A stretch of DNA of 64,000 nucleotides from an uncultured bacterium (GCA_905214105.1 CAJMKK010000002.1:124001-188000); one strand, 5' to 3'. Counted from the first letter of the stretch, positions 35,257-44,086 are shown. The notes: generated from the letters alone by a model not told the origin. Made by a program: numbers and translations.

Positions 35257-35646
35257 ATGGGTAAGACTTTCAGCTTTGTCTCCGGCGCACTTTTTGGTGC
35301 CGCTGCCGGCGCTATTGTCGGCGTTGCTCTGGCCCCGCGCTCGGGCGCCGAGACCCGCGCCATGGCTGCCGATATCGCCAACGACGCCTGGGATAACATG
35401 CGCGACACCTACGAGCACGGTGCCGAGGGGGCCCGTGCCGCGGTCAACGATTTTGGCCCGATGGTTGACGCCAAGACCGATGACCTGCGTGCCAAGGTTG
35501 ACCTTGCCCGCGAGCGCATGGACCAGCTGCGGGAGCAGCTCAACGACGCCATCTCGGGCGGCAACGTGACGCCCGCCGCCGATGTCGTGGTCGAAAACGC
35601 CGTTGAGGCCGACACCGAGGCCGCGGAGCCTTCGACCGAGGCATAA
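35257..35646 (+). CDS. YtxH-domain protein
   Basis: The 129-residue product starts with a short hydrophobic glycine-rich segment, FVSGALFGAAAGAIVGVALA, followed by PRSGAETR, the classic YtxH signature. Then come amphipathic helices with coiled-coil character and an acidic tail. YtxH proteins are small envelope-associated stress proteins of unclear role. ATG 35257 fits AGGAGAGG (35242-35249) with normal spacing; ATG 35251 is too close. The stop overlaps the next start (TAATG). Confidence 0.88.
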   Translation: MGKTFSFVSGALFGAAAGAIVGVALAPRSGAETRAMAADIANDAWDNMRDTYEHGAEGARAAVNDFGPMVDAKTDDLRAKVDLARERMDQLREQLNDAISGGNVTPAADVVVENAVEADTEAAEPSTEA

Positions 35647-36401
35647 TGCGCGCCGGGGATTTTGTCGGCGCCAAGATCTATCGCAAGCCTACCGAGGACA
35701 AGCGCACCAAAAAAGATGGCACGCCGCGCAGCCCTAAAAAGCTCGGCAAGATTCACTTTCCGGTCTTTACCCCGGGCGGTACGCGCGTGGTGGGCTTTAT
35801 GGTTCGCCAGTCCGATATCGCGGGTATGATCGAGCGCCCCGACCGATTTGTGGCGCTCGATGCCATTGGCGTCTACGAGGGCGCCATCGCAGTTGACGAC
35901 GTCAAGGGCACCTACGATACCGCTGCGGCCAAGCGCCTCGACATCAACCTGGACGATTGCATTATCTGGGTTGGCATGGACGTGCGAACGGAGTCGGGCG
36001 ATGTCGTGGGCTATTGCTCGGATGTGGAGTTCAAGCCGCGTTCGGGCATCGTGCAGACGTTCTATGTGACCACTGGCACTGCCTCGAGTGTGCTGGTGGG
36101 CGACACGCAGATGCCGCCCACGATGCTGCGCGGCTATGCGGACGGCGCGATGATCGTTTCGGACGAGGTCAAGTCGCTCGGGTATTCGGGCGGCGCCGCC
36201 GCAAAGGCTGCCGAGGCAAGCGTCGTGGTGGGCGATAAGGTCAAGAAGGGCGCTAAGGTGCTCGATGACAAGGGCTCGGTCGCCGTGGACAAGGGCAGTC
36301 GCGCGCTGGGCAAGCAGCTCGGCAAAACGCGCGGTATGTTCAAGGCCTTTAAGGACGAATACCAAAAGGCGAGCGGTGGCTCGTCGAAAGCTAGCAAATA
36401 G
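35646..36401 (+). CDS. PRC-barrel-like protein
   Basis: The 251-residue product seems to hold two beta-barrel units (about 1-90 and 95-165). The phrases MDVRTESGDVVGYCSDVEFK and DLDD-like turns are typical of PRC barrels, which bind RNA or protein partners in photosynthetic reaction centres and ribosome maturation factors. The C-terminal 80 residues are Lys/Ala/Gly-rich and likely disordered or helical. It is translationally coupled to the YtxH gene. Domain assignment is by pattern and moderate; function unknown. Confidence 0.7.
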   Translation: MRAGDFVGAKIYRKPTEDKRTKKDGTPRSPKKLGKIHFPVFTPGGTRVVGFMVRQSDIAGMIERPDRFVALDAIGVYEGAIAVDDVKGTYDTAAAKRLDINLDDCIIWVGMDVRTESGDVVGYCSDVEFKPRSGIVQTFYVTTGTASSVLVGDTQMPPTMLRGYADGAMIVSDEVKSLGYSGGAAAKAAEASVVVGDKVKKGAKVLDDKGSVAVDKGSRALGKQLGKTRGMFKAFKDEYQKASGGSSKASK

Positions 36402-36422
36402 CGACGTACCAAATGATGGGAG

Positions 36423-36452
36423 GCAAGCCGGAGACCTGTTGCTCCGGCTTGC
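36423..36452 (+). terminator. Probable weak terminator
   Basis: An 11-base stem GCAAGCCGGAG / CTCCGGCTTGC (36423-36433 and 36442-36452) with an 8-base loop is followed by TGTGTTTA, a poor T tract. Confidence 0.55.
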
Positions 36453-36473
36453 TGTGTTTATGGGGGAGGGCAC

Positions 36474-37880
36474 ATGCGCCAAAACGGATCCTATTCACAC
36501 GGGCGCTCGGGCTCGCGTCCGACGGCGCGCCGCGATCTGGGGCAGCTGCCCAGCGGTCAGCGCAAGCGTCACCGTAAGCCCGGCGCGATGTATCTCAACC
36601 ATAGCCGCGGCTTTAGCGACCGCAGCGCTCGCATCGGCAACAGCCGCACGCCCCGTCGTCCGTCTCGCCTGCCCTATGCGCTCATTGCCGTGGGCTGCGC
36701 ACTCGTGCTGTTTATCGCCGCCGTCGTGGGCTACGTTAACCGCAGCGTGGATGTCGTCCTCAACGGTCAGGAGACTGCAGTGCGCGTCGGCTCTACGCTG
36801 CAAAATCTCATCGACGATCAGGAGTTGACCGATACCTACGACGCCGGCGATCTGCTGGCCGTCGACGACAGCGTGCTCAAGCGCCATGGCGGCGAAAAGC
36901 TGTCGGTGAAGGTCGACGGCAAGCGCGTGAAGCAGGGCAAATGGGATAGCCGCGAACTTGAGGGCGGCGAGAAGGTGACGGTCAAGGATGGCCGTAACAC
37001 CTACGAGAAGCACGAGGTCCAGGCCACGGTTATCGAGCCCAAGCTCAAGGTCGAGGGCACGGGCGCCATTGAGTATGTCAAAACCTGGGGCGTTCAGGGC
37101 CGCTCCGAGGTATGGGTCGGCGAGCAGTCGGGCAAGACGCAGGACCGCGGCGAGGTCGTGCCCGCCACCGACTGCGTAGTCGAGTGCGCGAGCGTGGCGC
37201 CCAAGGGCAACGAAAAGTACGTGGCCCTGACATTTGACGAGGGTCCGAGCGGCGCGACCAAGCAGATCTTGCAGGTGCTCAAGGAAAAGGGCGTCACGGC
37301 GACGTTCTTCCTTTCGGGCGATGCCGCGGAAGCCTCGCCCGCTACTGCCAAAGCGATTGCCGATGCCGGGTGCGAGATCGGCTCCAACAGCTACAGCGAT
37401 GATTCGCTCAAGGGCGAGGATCGCGAGGCGGTGCGCAAGCAGATCACGAAGGGCACCGAGGCGATTAAGTCGGCGACCGGCGTCGAGACGATGTTGCTGC
37501 GTGCCCCCTACGCCGCGTTTGACGAGCAAAACTGGATCGATTCGATGGACCTGGTGTCCGCCGTGGTTTCGTGGAATATCGATTCGGGCGACTGGCTGCT
37601 CAACGGCGCTGACGAGCAGGTCTCGACGGTGCTGGATTCGGTGACGCCGGGCAATATCGTGCTGCTGACCGATAGCGATGAGTGCTCCGAGCAGACGCTC
37701 GAGGCGCTGCCGCAAATTATCGACGGCCTCATTGCCGACGGCTACAAGATCGTGACGCTCAGCGATCTGGTCAAGACGGACACGTCGCTGAGCAAAAAGC
37801 TCACCTCGCTGACGAAGGTCACCATGCCCAAGGACGCCGTGTTCCCCCAACTTGCCGAGGACGACGACGCCACAGAGTAG
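36474..37880 (+). CDS. Membrane-anchored NodB/polysaccharide deacetylase homologue lacking metal ligands
   Basis: The 468-residue protein has a basic cytoplasmic tail, one membrane helix (about 70-90), a linker region with a ubiquitin-like/DUF348-like beta part (about 92-215) and a NodB fold (about 245-450). The usual motif TFDDGPS reads TFDEGPS (D255, E256). The metal-binding pair HxxxH is replaced by N305 and D309 in GSNSYSDD, and the last-motif His is T399 in IVLLTD. RAPY (343-346) and DSGDW (370-374) are kept. It is therefore probably not a standard zinc deacetylase of peptidoglycan; it could be a binding protein or use another chemistry. GGGGGAGGG precedes the ATG. Confidence 0.85.
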   Translation: MRQNGSYSHGRSGSRPTARRDLGQLPSGQRKRHRKPGAMYLNHSRGFSDRSARIGNSRTPRRPSRLPYALIAVGCALVLFIAAVVGYVNRSVDVVLNGQETAVRVGSTLQNLIDDQELTDTYDAGDLLAVDDSVLKRHGGEKLSVKVDGKRVKQGKWDSRELEGGEKVTVKDGRNTYEKHEVQATVIEPKLKVEGTGAIEYVKTWGVQGRSEVWVGEQSGKTQDRGEVVPATDCVVECASVAPKGNEKYVALTFDEGPSGATKQILQVLKEKGVTATFFLSGDAAEASPATAKAIADAGCEIGSNSYSDDSLKGEDREAVRKQITKGTEAIKSATGVETMLLRAPYAAFDEQNWIDSMDLVSAVVSWNIDSGDWLLNGADEQVSTVLDSVTPGNIVLLTDSDECSEQTLEALPQIIDGLIADGYKIVTLSDLVKTDTSLSKKLTSLTKVTMPKDAVFPQLAEDDDATE

Positions 37881-38208
37881 TTATTGGGTAGTCGTTTAAG
37901 AACGTCCCAAATGGCTATGTCACGGATGCGTCAGCGTTTGGTATGCCTGCAATGTGCAGCGCATAAATTCGATGCCGCAGGGCGACGCTGATGCTATAGT
38001 TACTGCGGTTAATGAGGGTCAAGAGAAAGGTTACAGGTGAAATCCAAACCTCGACCATACAGTCGATGACCCCATGCAGGTGCTTTTTGCGCATGCACGG
38101 GGTGTAAGCGTCGAGCGGCGTGCCGCCCGCGCATGCGTATACATATCCAGAAGCCCCCGGGCGCCGCACGCGCGGCCGCGTCCGGAGGAATAATGATGGG
38201 GAGCACCA
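37881..38208 (+). promoter_or_regulatory. Gene-free leader of the cation transport genes
   Basis: This 328-base gap holds a REP-like GTCGTTTAAGAACGTCCC unit (37882-37911) and then a GC-rich, structured stretch (about 38000-38190) with several short stems, for example CCCATGCA / TGCACGGG near 38072-38102. Two ribosome binding sites lie at the end: CGGAGG before a 9-codon frame at 38196-38225, and GGGGAG before the TTG start of the next gene. It looks like a regulated 5' leader. I could not match it with confidence to the M-box, the yybP-ykoY manganese riboswitch or the cobalamin riboswitch. Confidence 0.45.
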
Positions 38209-40053
38209 TTGAATTATCTGAGTGAGATGCTCAAATTGCCGGTCTTGGACGTCGACGGCGAAAAGCTCGGCGTGGTGAACGATTTTGGCATTGCTACCGG
38301 CGAAGTTTTTCCACACGTGACATCGCTCGCGTTCCGCGGCCCCGGCAAGACGCCGTTTATGATCAGCTGGCGCAAATGGGTCGACCGTATCGACGAGACG
38401 GGCGTGTATCTCAACACGTCTGCCACCAATATTCGCTTCTCGTACCTGCAGCCGACCGAGCTCCTGCTGGCGCGCGACGTGCTCAATAAGCAGATCGTCG
38501 ACACGCAGGGCATGAAGGTCGTGCGCGTCAACGACATCAAGTTTTCCATGTCGGGCGAAAACCAGCTGCGCCTGTTGGGTGCCGAGGTCGGTGCCCGCGG
38601 TCTGCTGCGCGCGATCAGCCCCGCACTCGAGCACGTCGTCGAGGGCTTTATGAAGCACCTGGGCAAGCCGCTCAGCGAGGACATCATCGCTTGGTCCTAC
38701 ATGGACCTGCTCGACCGCTCGACTAAAAACATCCAACTCTCGGTGTCGCACAAGACGCTCGGCGAGCTGCACCCTGCCGACATCGCCGACATTATCGAGC
38801 AGCTCGACCCGCGCCTGCGTGCGCAGGTGTTTGCGCAGCTCGATACTGCCCAGGCCGCCGAGGCCATCTCGGAGTTCGATGACGACGAGCTTATGACCGA
38901 GATGCTCGAGGGCCTGTCCGACACCGACGCATCGTCGATGCTGGCCATGATGGACCCGGACGACGCTGCCGACCTGATCGACGAGCTTGATTACGAGAAG
39001 GCCGAGAAGCTCCTGCGCCTGATGGGCGTCAAGGAGGAGAAGGCGATTCGTAACCTGCTGGGGTATGAGGACAACACCGCCGGCCGCATTATGACCTCGG
39101 AGTTTGTCTCCCTGCCCGCTACGGCAACGGTCGGTGACGCCATCGAGGCGATTCGCGAGCTCGACGAGGACTTCGAGAGCGTCTATTACGTCTATACCGA
39201 GGATCCGAGCGGCATGCTGACCGGCGTGCTTTCACTGCGCACGCTGATTGTAGCCGACCGCGACGCCACGCTGGGTCAGCTGGCCTATCGCGACCTGGTC
39301 TATGTGTCGCCGGACGAGGACCAGGAAGACGTAACGGATGAGATGACCAAGTATGACCTGGTAGCTATCCCCGTCTGTGACGAGAACCGCCACATCCTGG
39401 GTATCGTGACCTTCGACGACGCCATGGACGTTATCGCCGAGGAGCACCAGGAGGACCTGCAGATCGCCGGTGTCGGCTCGGGTGATAGCGCATCGGACGA
39501 CTCGACGAACGTGCTCAGCTGGTTCGTACATCGCCAGTACTGGGTTGTTGTATGGGGCGTCGCGTCGTGCATCATGGCGACCGTGCTGGGAACGGCGCTC
39601 GGCTCCGCGCATTTGGTGGTGTTCCCCATGTGCGCCATGCCGCTCGTGCTGCTGGCGGCCTCGCGCATGGTGTCGTTCGTCAAGAACTACTTCCTGGAGT
39701 ATGACGGTCACGACGACGAGCCCAAGCCGTATCTGGGGTTCTTCTTCCAGAGCACGGGCATGGGCCTGATTCTGTCACTCGTGACCTACCTGTGCGCCCA
39801 GCTGGTGCGCACCGCTGCGTTCCCCGACGCGTCCATGTTTGAGGAGCAACTCTTTACCGGGTGCTTTAATATCGCTGCCATCATTTGCCTGGTTGGCAAC
39901 ATGAGTGCCGTGATTTACCTGATGGTGCTGTTTTGGCGTGACGAGCATGACCTCAACACGTCGGGCACCGCCATGAACGTTATTGCCGTCATGATCTCGT
40001 GCGTAGCGTATTGCATCGCCGCGGTGCTGCTCACCATGTCGGTCATGGGTTAG
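38209..40053 (+). CDS. PRC-barrel / MgtE_N / CBS protein with an atypical membrane domain
   Basis: The 614-residue protein has PRC-barrel-like domains (about 1-160), an MgtE N-terminal helical superdomain (about 185-290, LHPADIADIIEQLDPRLRAQ and FDDDELMTEMLEGL), two CBS domains (about 300-420) and a C-terminal region with about five helices (435-614). The first parts are the Mg2+-sensing module of MgtE. The membrane part lacks the GGNAGTQ-type motif of the MgtE pore; the aligned region reads FPMCAMPLVLLAASRMVSFV. It may thus be a regulator or a diverged channel. It starts at TTG (GGGGAG five bases upstream) and is followed after 8 bases by an Nramp-type transporter. Confidence 0.82.
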   Translation: MNYLSEMLKLPVLDVDGEKLGVVNDFGIATGEVFPHVTSLAFRGPGKTPFMISWRKWVDRIDETGVYLNTSATNIRFSYLQPTELLLARDVLNKQIVDTQGMKVVRVNDIKFSMSGENQLRLLGAEVGARGLLRAISPALEHVVEGFMKHLGKPLSEDIIAWSYMDLLDRSTKNIQLSVSHKTLGELHPADIADIIEQLDPRLRAQVFAQLDTAQAAEAISEFDDDELMTEMLEGLSDTDASSMLAMMDPDDAADLIDELDYEKAEKLLRLMGVKEEKAIRNLLGYEDNTAGRIMTSEFVSLPATATVGDAIEAIRELDEDFESVYYVYTEDPSGMLTGVLSLRTLIVADRDATLGQLAYRDLVYVSPDEDQEDVTDEMTKYDLVAIPVCDENRHILGIVTFDDAMDVIAEEHQEDLQIAGVGSGDSASDDSTNVLSWFVHRQYWVVVWGVASCIMATVLGTALGSAHLVVFPMCAMPLVLLAASRMVSFVKNYFLEYDGHDDEPKPYLGFFFQSTGMGLILSLVTYLCAQLVRTAAFPDASMFEEQLFTGCFNIAAIICLVGNMSAVIYLMVLFWRDEHDLNTSGTAMNVIAVMISCVAYCIAAVLLTMSVMG

Positions 40054-40061
40054 GTGGTCGC

Positions 40062-41324
40062 GTGCAAAATACCAAGCAAAAGTCGGGCACCAAGCAAAAA
40101 TTGACCATCGCGGCCATCTTTGGCGCTATGGGTCCCGGTCTGCTGGCGGCGCTTTCGGGCAATGACGCCGGCGGCATTGCAACGTATTCCAGTGCGGGCG
40201 CCAGCTATGGCTACAAGATGCTCTGGATGCTTCCCGTCATGACTGTGCTGCTCATCGTGACGCAGGAGACCGCGGCGCGTTGCGGCTGCGTCACGGGTAA
40301 GGGCCTGGCATCGCTCATTCGCGAGCGCTTTGGCGTGCGCAAGAGTGTACTTGCTATGGCGGCGCTGTTGATCGCCAACACGGCTGTGACCATTTCGGAG
40401 TTTGCGGGTATTGCGAGCGGCCTTGCCCTCTTTGGCGTGCCGGCGAGCATCTCGGTGCCGTTGGTGGCGCTGCTGGTGTGGATGCTTACCATGTCGGGGA
40501 GTTTCCAGCGCATCGAGAAGATTCTGCTGCTGGTGAGCTGCGTGTTCGTGACCTATATCGTCGCCGCGTTTATGGCTGGCCCCAACTGGGGTGAGGTCGC
40601 GGTCGACCTGGTCGTGCCCAACATTCAAAATGACCCCAGCTACGTGTCGCTCGTGGTCGCAACGATCGGTACCACCATCGCGCCGTGGATGATTTTCTTG
40701 GCGCAGAACAACGTGGTCGATAAGAACGCGGGCGAGGACGATATCGTGCTGCAGCGCATCGATACCGTGAGCGGCTCGCTTGCTGCCGATGTCATTGCCG
40801 GCTTTATTATCATCACGACCGGTACGGTGTTGTTCCCGGCGGGTATTCAGATTAGCGATGCCGCCGATGCTGCCCGCGCGCTGGAGCCTATTGCGGGTCA
40901 GTGGTCCACGGTACTGTTTGCCTCGGGCCTGGTCGCGGCGAGCTTCTTGGCCGCCTGCGTGCTGCCGGGCGTTACGTCGAGCGCTATCTGCGAGGCATTT
41001 GGCTGGGAGCGCGGTGCCGACCGCAGCTGGGACGAGGCCCCGGTCTATCGCGGCATCATTACGGCCATCATCGGTATCTCTGCCGTGCTGGTGCTTATGC
41101 CCGGCGTCGATCTGTTCCAGATTATGATGACCTCGCAGGTCATCAATGGCGTGCTGCTGCCCGTGGTTCTGGTGTTCCAGGTGGTTATTGCCGCTGACCG
41201 TCACATTATGGGCACTAACCGCAACGGCCGCGTGTGGAATGTGCTCACTTGGGCGACTATCGGTGTGATTACGGTGCTGACGGTCGTCATGTTTGTTCTA
41301 CAGGCGATGGGTTACAGCGCTTAG
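40062..41324 (+). CDS. Nramp-related (SLC11-type) transporter, probably Mg2+-selective
   Basis: The 420-residue protein has about eleven membrane helices of the Nramp fold. The metal-binding DPGN of helix 1 reads DAGG (D35-G38 in LSGNDAGGIATYS), and the helix-6 MPH reads A207-P208-W209. Loss of the helix-1 Asn and the helix-6 Met is what was described for Nramp-related magnesium transporters such as the one from Eggerthella lenta, also a coriobacterium. Mg2+ uptake is therefore more likely than Mn2+/Fe2+. I use GTG 40062 with AGGTGG upstream; an upstream ATG inside the previous gene gives an out-of-place His/Arg-rich start. It pairs with the MgtE-derived protein. Confidence 0.82.
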   Translation: MQNTKQKSGTKQKLTIAAIFGAMGPGLLAALSGNDAGGIATYSSAGASYGYKMLWMLPVMTVLLIVTQETAARCGCVTGKGLASLIRERFGVRKSVLAMAALLIANTAVTISEFAGIASGLALFGVPASISVPLVALLVWMLTMSGSFQRIEKILLLVSCVFVTYIVAAFMAGPNWGEVAVDLVVPNIQNDPSYVSLVVATIGTTIAPWMIFLAQNNVVDKNAGEDDIVLQRIDTVSGSLAADVIAGFIIITTGTVLFPAGIQISDAADAARALEPIAGQWSTVLFASGLVAASFLAACVLPGVTSSAICEAFGWERGADRSWDEAPVYRGIITAIIGISAVLVLMPGVDLFQIMMTSQVINGVLLPVVLVFQVVIAADRHIMGTNRNGRVWNVLTWATIGVITVLTVVMFVLQAMGYSA

Positions 41325-41343
41325 CGCCTCTTTTGGACTCCAA

Positions 41344-41378
41344 ACAGGCCGCAGCGATGGACTGCGGCCTGTTTTTTG
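41344..41378 (+). terminator. Rho-independent terminator
   Basis: Stem ACAGGCCGCAG / CTGCGGCCTGT (41344-41354 and 41362-41372) with a 7-base loop and TTTTTTG after it, 20 bases past the transporter stop. Confidence 0.9.
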
Positions 41379-41406
41379 CCCGCTATAGGGCGTTAGTTAT
41401 ATGGCA

Positions 41407-41636
41407 GTGGACAAAAAATGCCAAATATGAGTACTGTTGCCTTGCCGATAGCATTTACGACCAAGAAAATAATGAACATAGTTAAGAATCTGTTTATTAA
41501 AAGCGGGTCTCCAAGTCCTAAGCCGGCCATTCTGGTCAACTGGAAGGGTCGCGCGCTACCGCATGAGCGCCATTTTGGGTGGTTTTGCCTGCTACTAAAA
41601 TGGTAACAGTACTCATATTTGCCCCTTTTTGTCCAC
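41407..41636. repeat. 230-bp element with 35-bp terminal inverted repeats
   Basis: Arms 41407-41441 and 41602-41636 (GTGGACAAAAAATGCCAAAT... ) match at 31 of 35 positions. The interior of 160 bases is clearly more AT-rich than the flanks and encodes nothing convincing. Size and ends are those of a MITE-like element or a long palindromic repeat; no target-site duplication is evident. Confidence 0.75.
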
Positions 41637-41810
41637 GACCCCTTGGAGCCGGCTCGAAAAGAGTGATTTTGGGTTGTTTGCTGCGGGTGTGGGCTTGGAA
41701 ACAACGTTCGGGGTGGCGAGGTGCCCAGAATTCGGTCGCAAGGAGGGCGTTCCTCGGCTGTGTCAGGAGTGTCCCTAGGTGCCGGCACATAAGGAACGTC
41801 CCTAACTGTC

Positions 41811-41844
41811 GGAGGGGGTGCCTGCCGTGGCAGGCACCCCCTCC
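41811..41844. repeat. Perfect 16-bp hairpin
   Basis: GGAGGGGGTGCCTGCC (41811-41826) and its complement (41829-41844) form a near-loopless stem. It lies just after the acyltransferase stop on the minus strand. The preceding 41757-41808 stretch has GTGTCCCT and AACGTCCC, REP-like fragments. Confidence 0.75.
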
Positions 41845-41869
41845 GGATGTGGGAAGTTTGCGCTGCAGG

Positions 41870-44086
41870 TTACTTGTCGGTGCCCAGCTTGTGCGGCTTG
41901 AGAGCGAGCGCATTGACGAGCGCGTCGGTGGCAGACTTGACGGCTGCCGGCTGCGGATCGTTGACGTGATCCTCGGGATGCACGGGCAGGTCCTTCTTGA
42001 CTGCATCGTGGATCAAGTTGAGGTACTCAGTCACGCCAGTGGTCGATAGGTGCGTGCCATCGCCATCGAACAGGTCGTTGCGATTGGCACTGTATCCGTA
42101 CCAGTCGATAACGCGCACGTTTTTGTAGCGCGTAGCGGCGTTGGCGATGGCCTGGTTGGTAGAACCAACCCATGGCTGCGGGCTGCGCGTGTTCACAAAC
42201 ACCACAATACGCTTATCTCCTGCATCGGCCATGATGGCGTCGATCTGGTCGTCGGTTACCAAGCCGTTGGTGCCCAGCGCAAAGACCACGATCTTGCCGG
42301 CAAGGTTCTGTTGGAGATAGCCCTCAAATGTCGCGCGGCCCGCATCAAACTGGCGGCCCTTTTCGGCATCGATGTGACTGTGGGGGAATACGCCGTCAAA
42401 GGAATCGACGGCGCGCAGCGACACGGAGTCACCGATCATCAGCAGGTCGTAGGAGCCATCGGGGAAGCCGTCGTTGTCCTTGTCGGTGTCGTCGGCTGCC
42501 TGTTGGTCCGTTGGCGCGGTGTTCTTGGCTTCCTTGTTGAGGACTTCGGCGCCCTCACCGCTCAGTGCGGAGGTCTCCGGCACAAAGATCAGGCCGCCCA
42601 GCGCGATAACAAGCACGATCCCGCAAGTGGCGCACACGGGAATATGCGCGCGCACCCAGTTGGCGGGCGTGGTGGTGCCGTCGCGGAACTCGGATACGGT
42701 GCGCCCAAAGGCGCCCTTTCTAAACGGCGTCTCGATAAAGCGATATGAACATTCGGCTACGGCGACCACCAACAACACCTGCAAAATGTACTGCCACCAC
42801 GGCGTATCGTTGATGTTGGCGACCGGGTTCATGAGCAACAGTAGCGGATAGTGCCACAGGTAGATGCTGTACGAGCGCTTGCCAACCCACACGAGCGGCT
42901 CGGCGGACAGTGCGCGGGCAACCATTCCCTGGGGCTGCACGCAGGCCGCGATGACCATGAGCGTGAGGATGGAGCATAGCAGCGTGCCGCCGCGATACTG
43001 GAACGCGGTGTAGCCGTTGGTGAGCGCGACCATGGCGGCAAGGCCAACCAGACCCACGACGCCCAACACATCGATGGATGCGGGCGAGGACCAAAAGCGC
43101 ACGAGGGCGCTCGGCTGTGCCGGGACGGTCTCGGCTGCGTTGTCGGCCTTCTCGCCAGGCTTGCCCTCGGCGTTCTTGCCGTGCTTGGCGGCGCCAGCCA
43201 GGCGATTGAGCCCCAAACGATGAGCGAGACGCACCGGCGCCAGGTCGCGATCGGGGATAAAGGCCATCCAGGCGCCCAGCAGCAGCGAGAACACGCGGGT
43301 GTCGGTGCCGTAGTACACGCGGCTGGGGTCGGCGGCGGGGTTATAGAGCACCATCATGGCGATGGCGGAGACAGCAGCCAGGCCCAGAACCACGCGGCGC
43401 GTGTTGGGCTTGCTCATGTGCATGGATACCATAGCGAGCAGCAGCGGGGGCCAAACCAGGTAGAACTGTTCCTCGATGGCGAGCGACCAAAAGTGCGTAA
43501 GCGGCGAGGGGTCGCCCAGAGCATTGAAGTACGAGACGTTTTGGGCAATCTGCCACCAGTTGTTGAAGAACAACAGCGACGGCAGAATGTCGGGGCGCAT
43601 CTTGGTGAGCATCACGTGGTTGAAGACGGTGCACAGCGCACAGGTCACCACCACGACGGTCACCACGGCGGGGACCAGGCGACGGATGCGGCGGATCCAG
43701 AAGCTCTTGAGGTCGATGCGGCCGGTCTTAGCGACTTCGTTGAGCAGCAAGCGCGTGATCAGATAGCCCGAAAGCACAAAGAAGATCGTGACGCCAAGCA
43801 GGCCGCCCTGAGCCCACGTGAGGTTAAGGTGATAGAGCACCACCGCGACGACGGCGAGCGTACGCAGACCGTCGAGTGCAGGGATGTAGCGGGACTTGGG
43901 GCGAGCAGGCGTCTGCTCCGCGGCGGGAGTGTTGGCGCGGCCCGCGTTGTTGGCAGAAGCGCGATGGGGGCTCGCGGTGCGTCGCGGCTCGTTGGCACGG
44001 CGTTCGCCCTTCACGCGTTCGTGCGGCGCCGGCTCGTTGCCCGTGCGGCGTCGACCGCGCGAGCCCGATTGCGAGAATTGTTCCAT
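41870..44086 (-). CDS. OatA-like acyltransferase with SGNH domain
   Basis: The 738-residue protein has an Arg/Pro-rich cytoplasmic tail (about 1-65), an acyltransferase-3 membrane domain with about ten helices (about 68-510; ALDGLRTLAVVAVVLYHLN, FFVLSGYLIT, HFWSLAIEEQFYLVWP) and an extracytoplasmic SGNH hydrolase domain (about 550-710). The latter has the catalytic blocks MIGDSVSLRA, ALGTNG and DGDGTHLS. This is the plan of OatA, which O-acetylates peptidoglycan and gives lysozyme resistance; acylation of another cell-wall polymer is possible. An 85-residue low-complexity segment interrupts the helices (about 280-330). Divergent from the ribokinase operon. Confidence 0.9.
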   Translation of the reverse strand: MEQFSQSGSRGRRRTGNEPAPHERVKGERRANEPRRTASPHRASANNAGRANTPAAEQTPARPKSRYIPALDGLRTLAVVAVVLYHLNLTWAQGGLLGVTIFFVLSGYLITRLLLNEVAKTGRIDLKSFWIRRIRRLVPAVVTVVVVTCALCTVFNHVMLTKMRPDILPSLLFFNNWWQIAQNVSYFNALGDPSPLTHFWSLAIEEQFYLVWPPLLLAMVSMHMSKPNTRRVVLGLAAVSAIAMMVLYNPAADPSRVYYGTDTRVFSLLLGAWMAFIPDRDLAPVRLAHRLGLNRLAGAAKHGKNAEGKPGEKADNAAETVPAQPSALVRFWSSPASIDVLGVVGLVGLAAMVALTNGYTAFQYRGGTLLCSILTLMVIAACVQPQGMVARALSAEPLVWVGKRSYSIYLWHYPLLLLMNPVANINDTPWWQYILQVLLVVAVAECSYRFIETPFRKGAFGRTVSEFRDGTTTPANWVRAHIPVCATCGIVLVIALGGLIFVPETSALSGEGAEVLNKEAKNTAPTDQQAADDTDKDNDGFPDGSYDLLMIGDSVSLRAVDSFDGVFPHSHIDAEKGRQFDAGRATFEGYLQQNLAGKIVVFALGTNGLVTDDQIDAIMADAGDKRIVVFVNTRSPQPWVGSTNQAIANAATRYKNVRVIDWYGYSANRNDLFDGDGTHLSTTGVTEYLNLIHDAVKKDLPVHPEDHVNDPQPAAVKSATDALVNALALKPHKLGTDK

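Noticed and set aside
32847..35408. Long minus-strand open frame opposite the CorC and CphA-N-like genes
   Set aside because: The composition is that of a shadow frame, and the plus-strand genes have clear domains and ribosome binding sites.
38000..38190. Known metal or cobalamin riboswitch before the MgtE-derived gene
   Set aside because: Fragments such as GGTGAAATCC recall the cobalamin box, but the other conserved boxes are missing and the order does not fit; M-box and yybP-ykoY signatures are also absent.
41418..41606. Small plus-strand frame of 62 codons inside the 230-bp inverted-repeat element
   Set aside because: No ribosome binding site, no recognisable motif, and it starts inside the palindrome arm.
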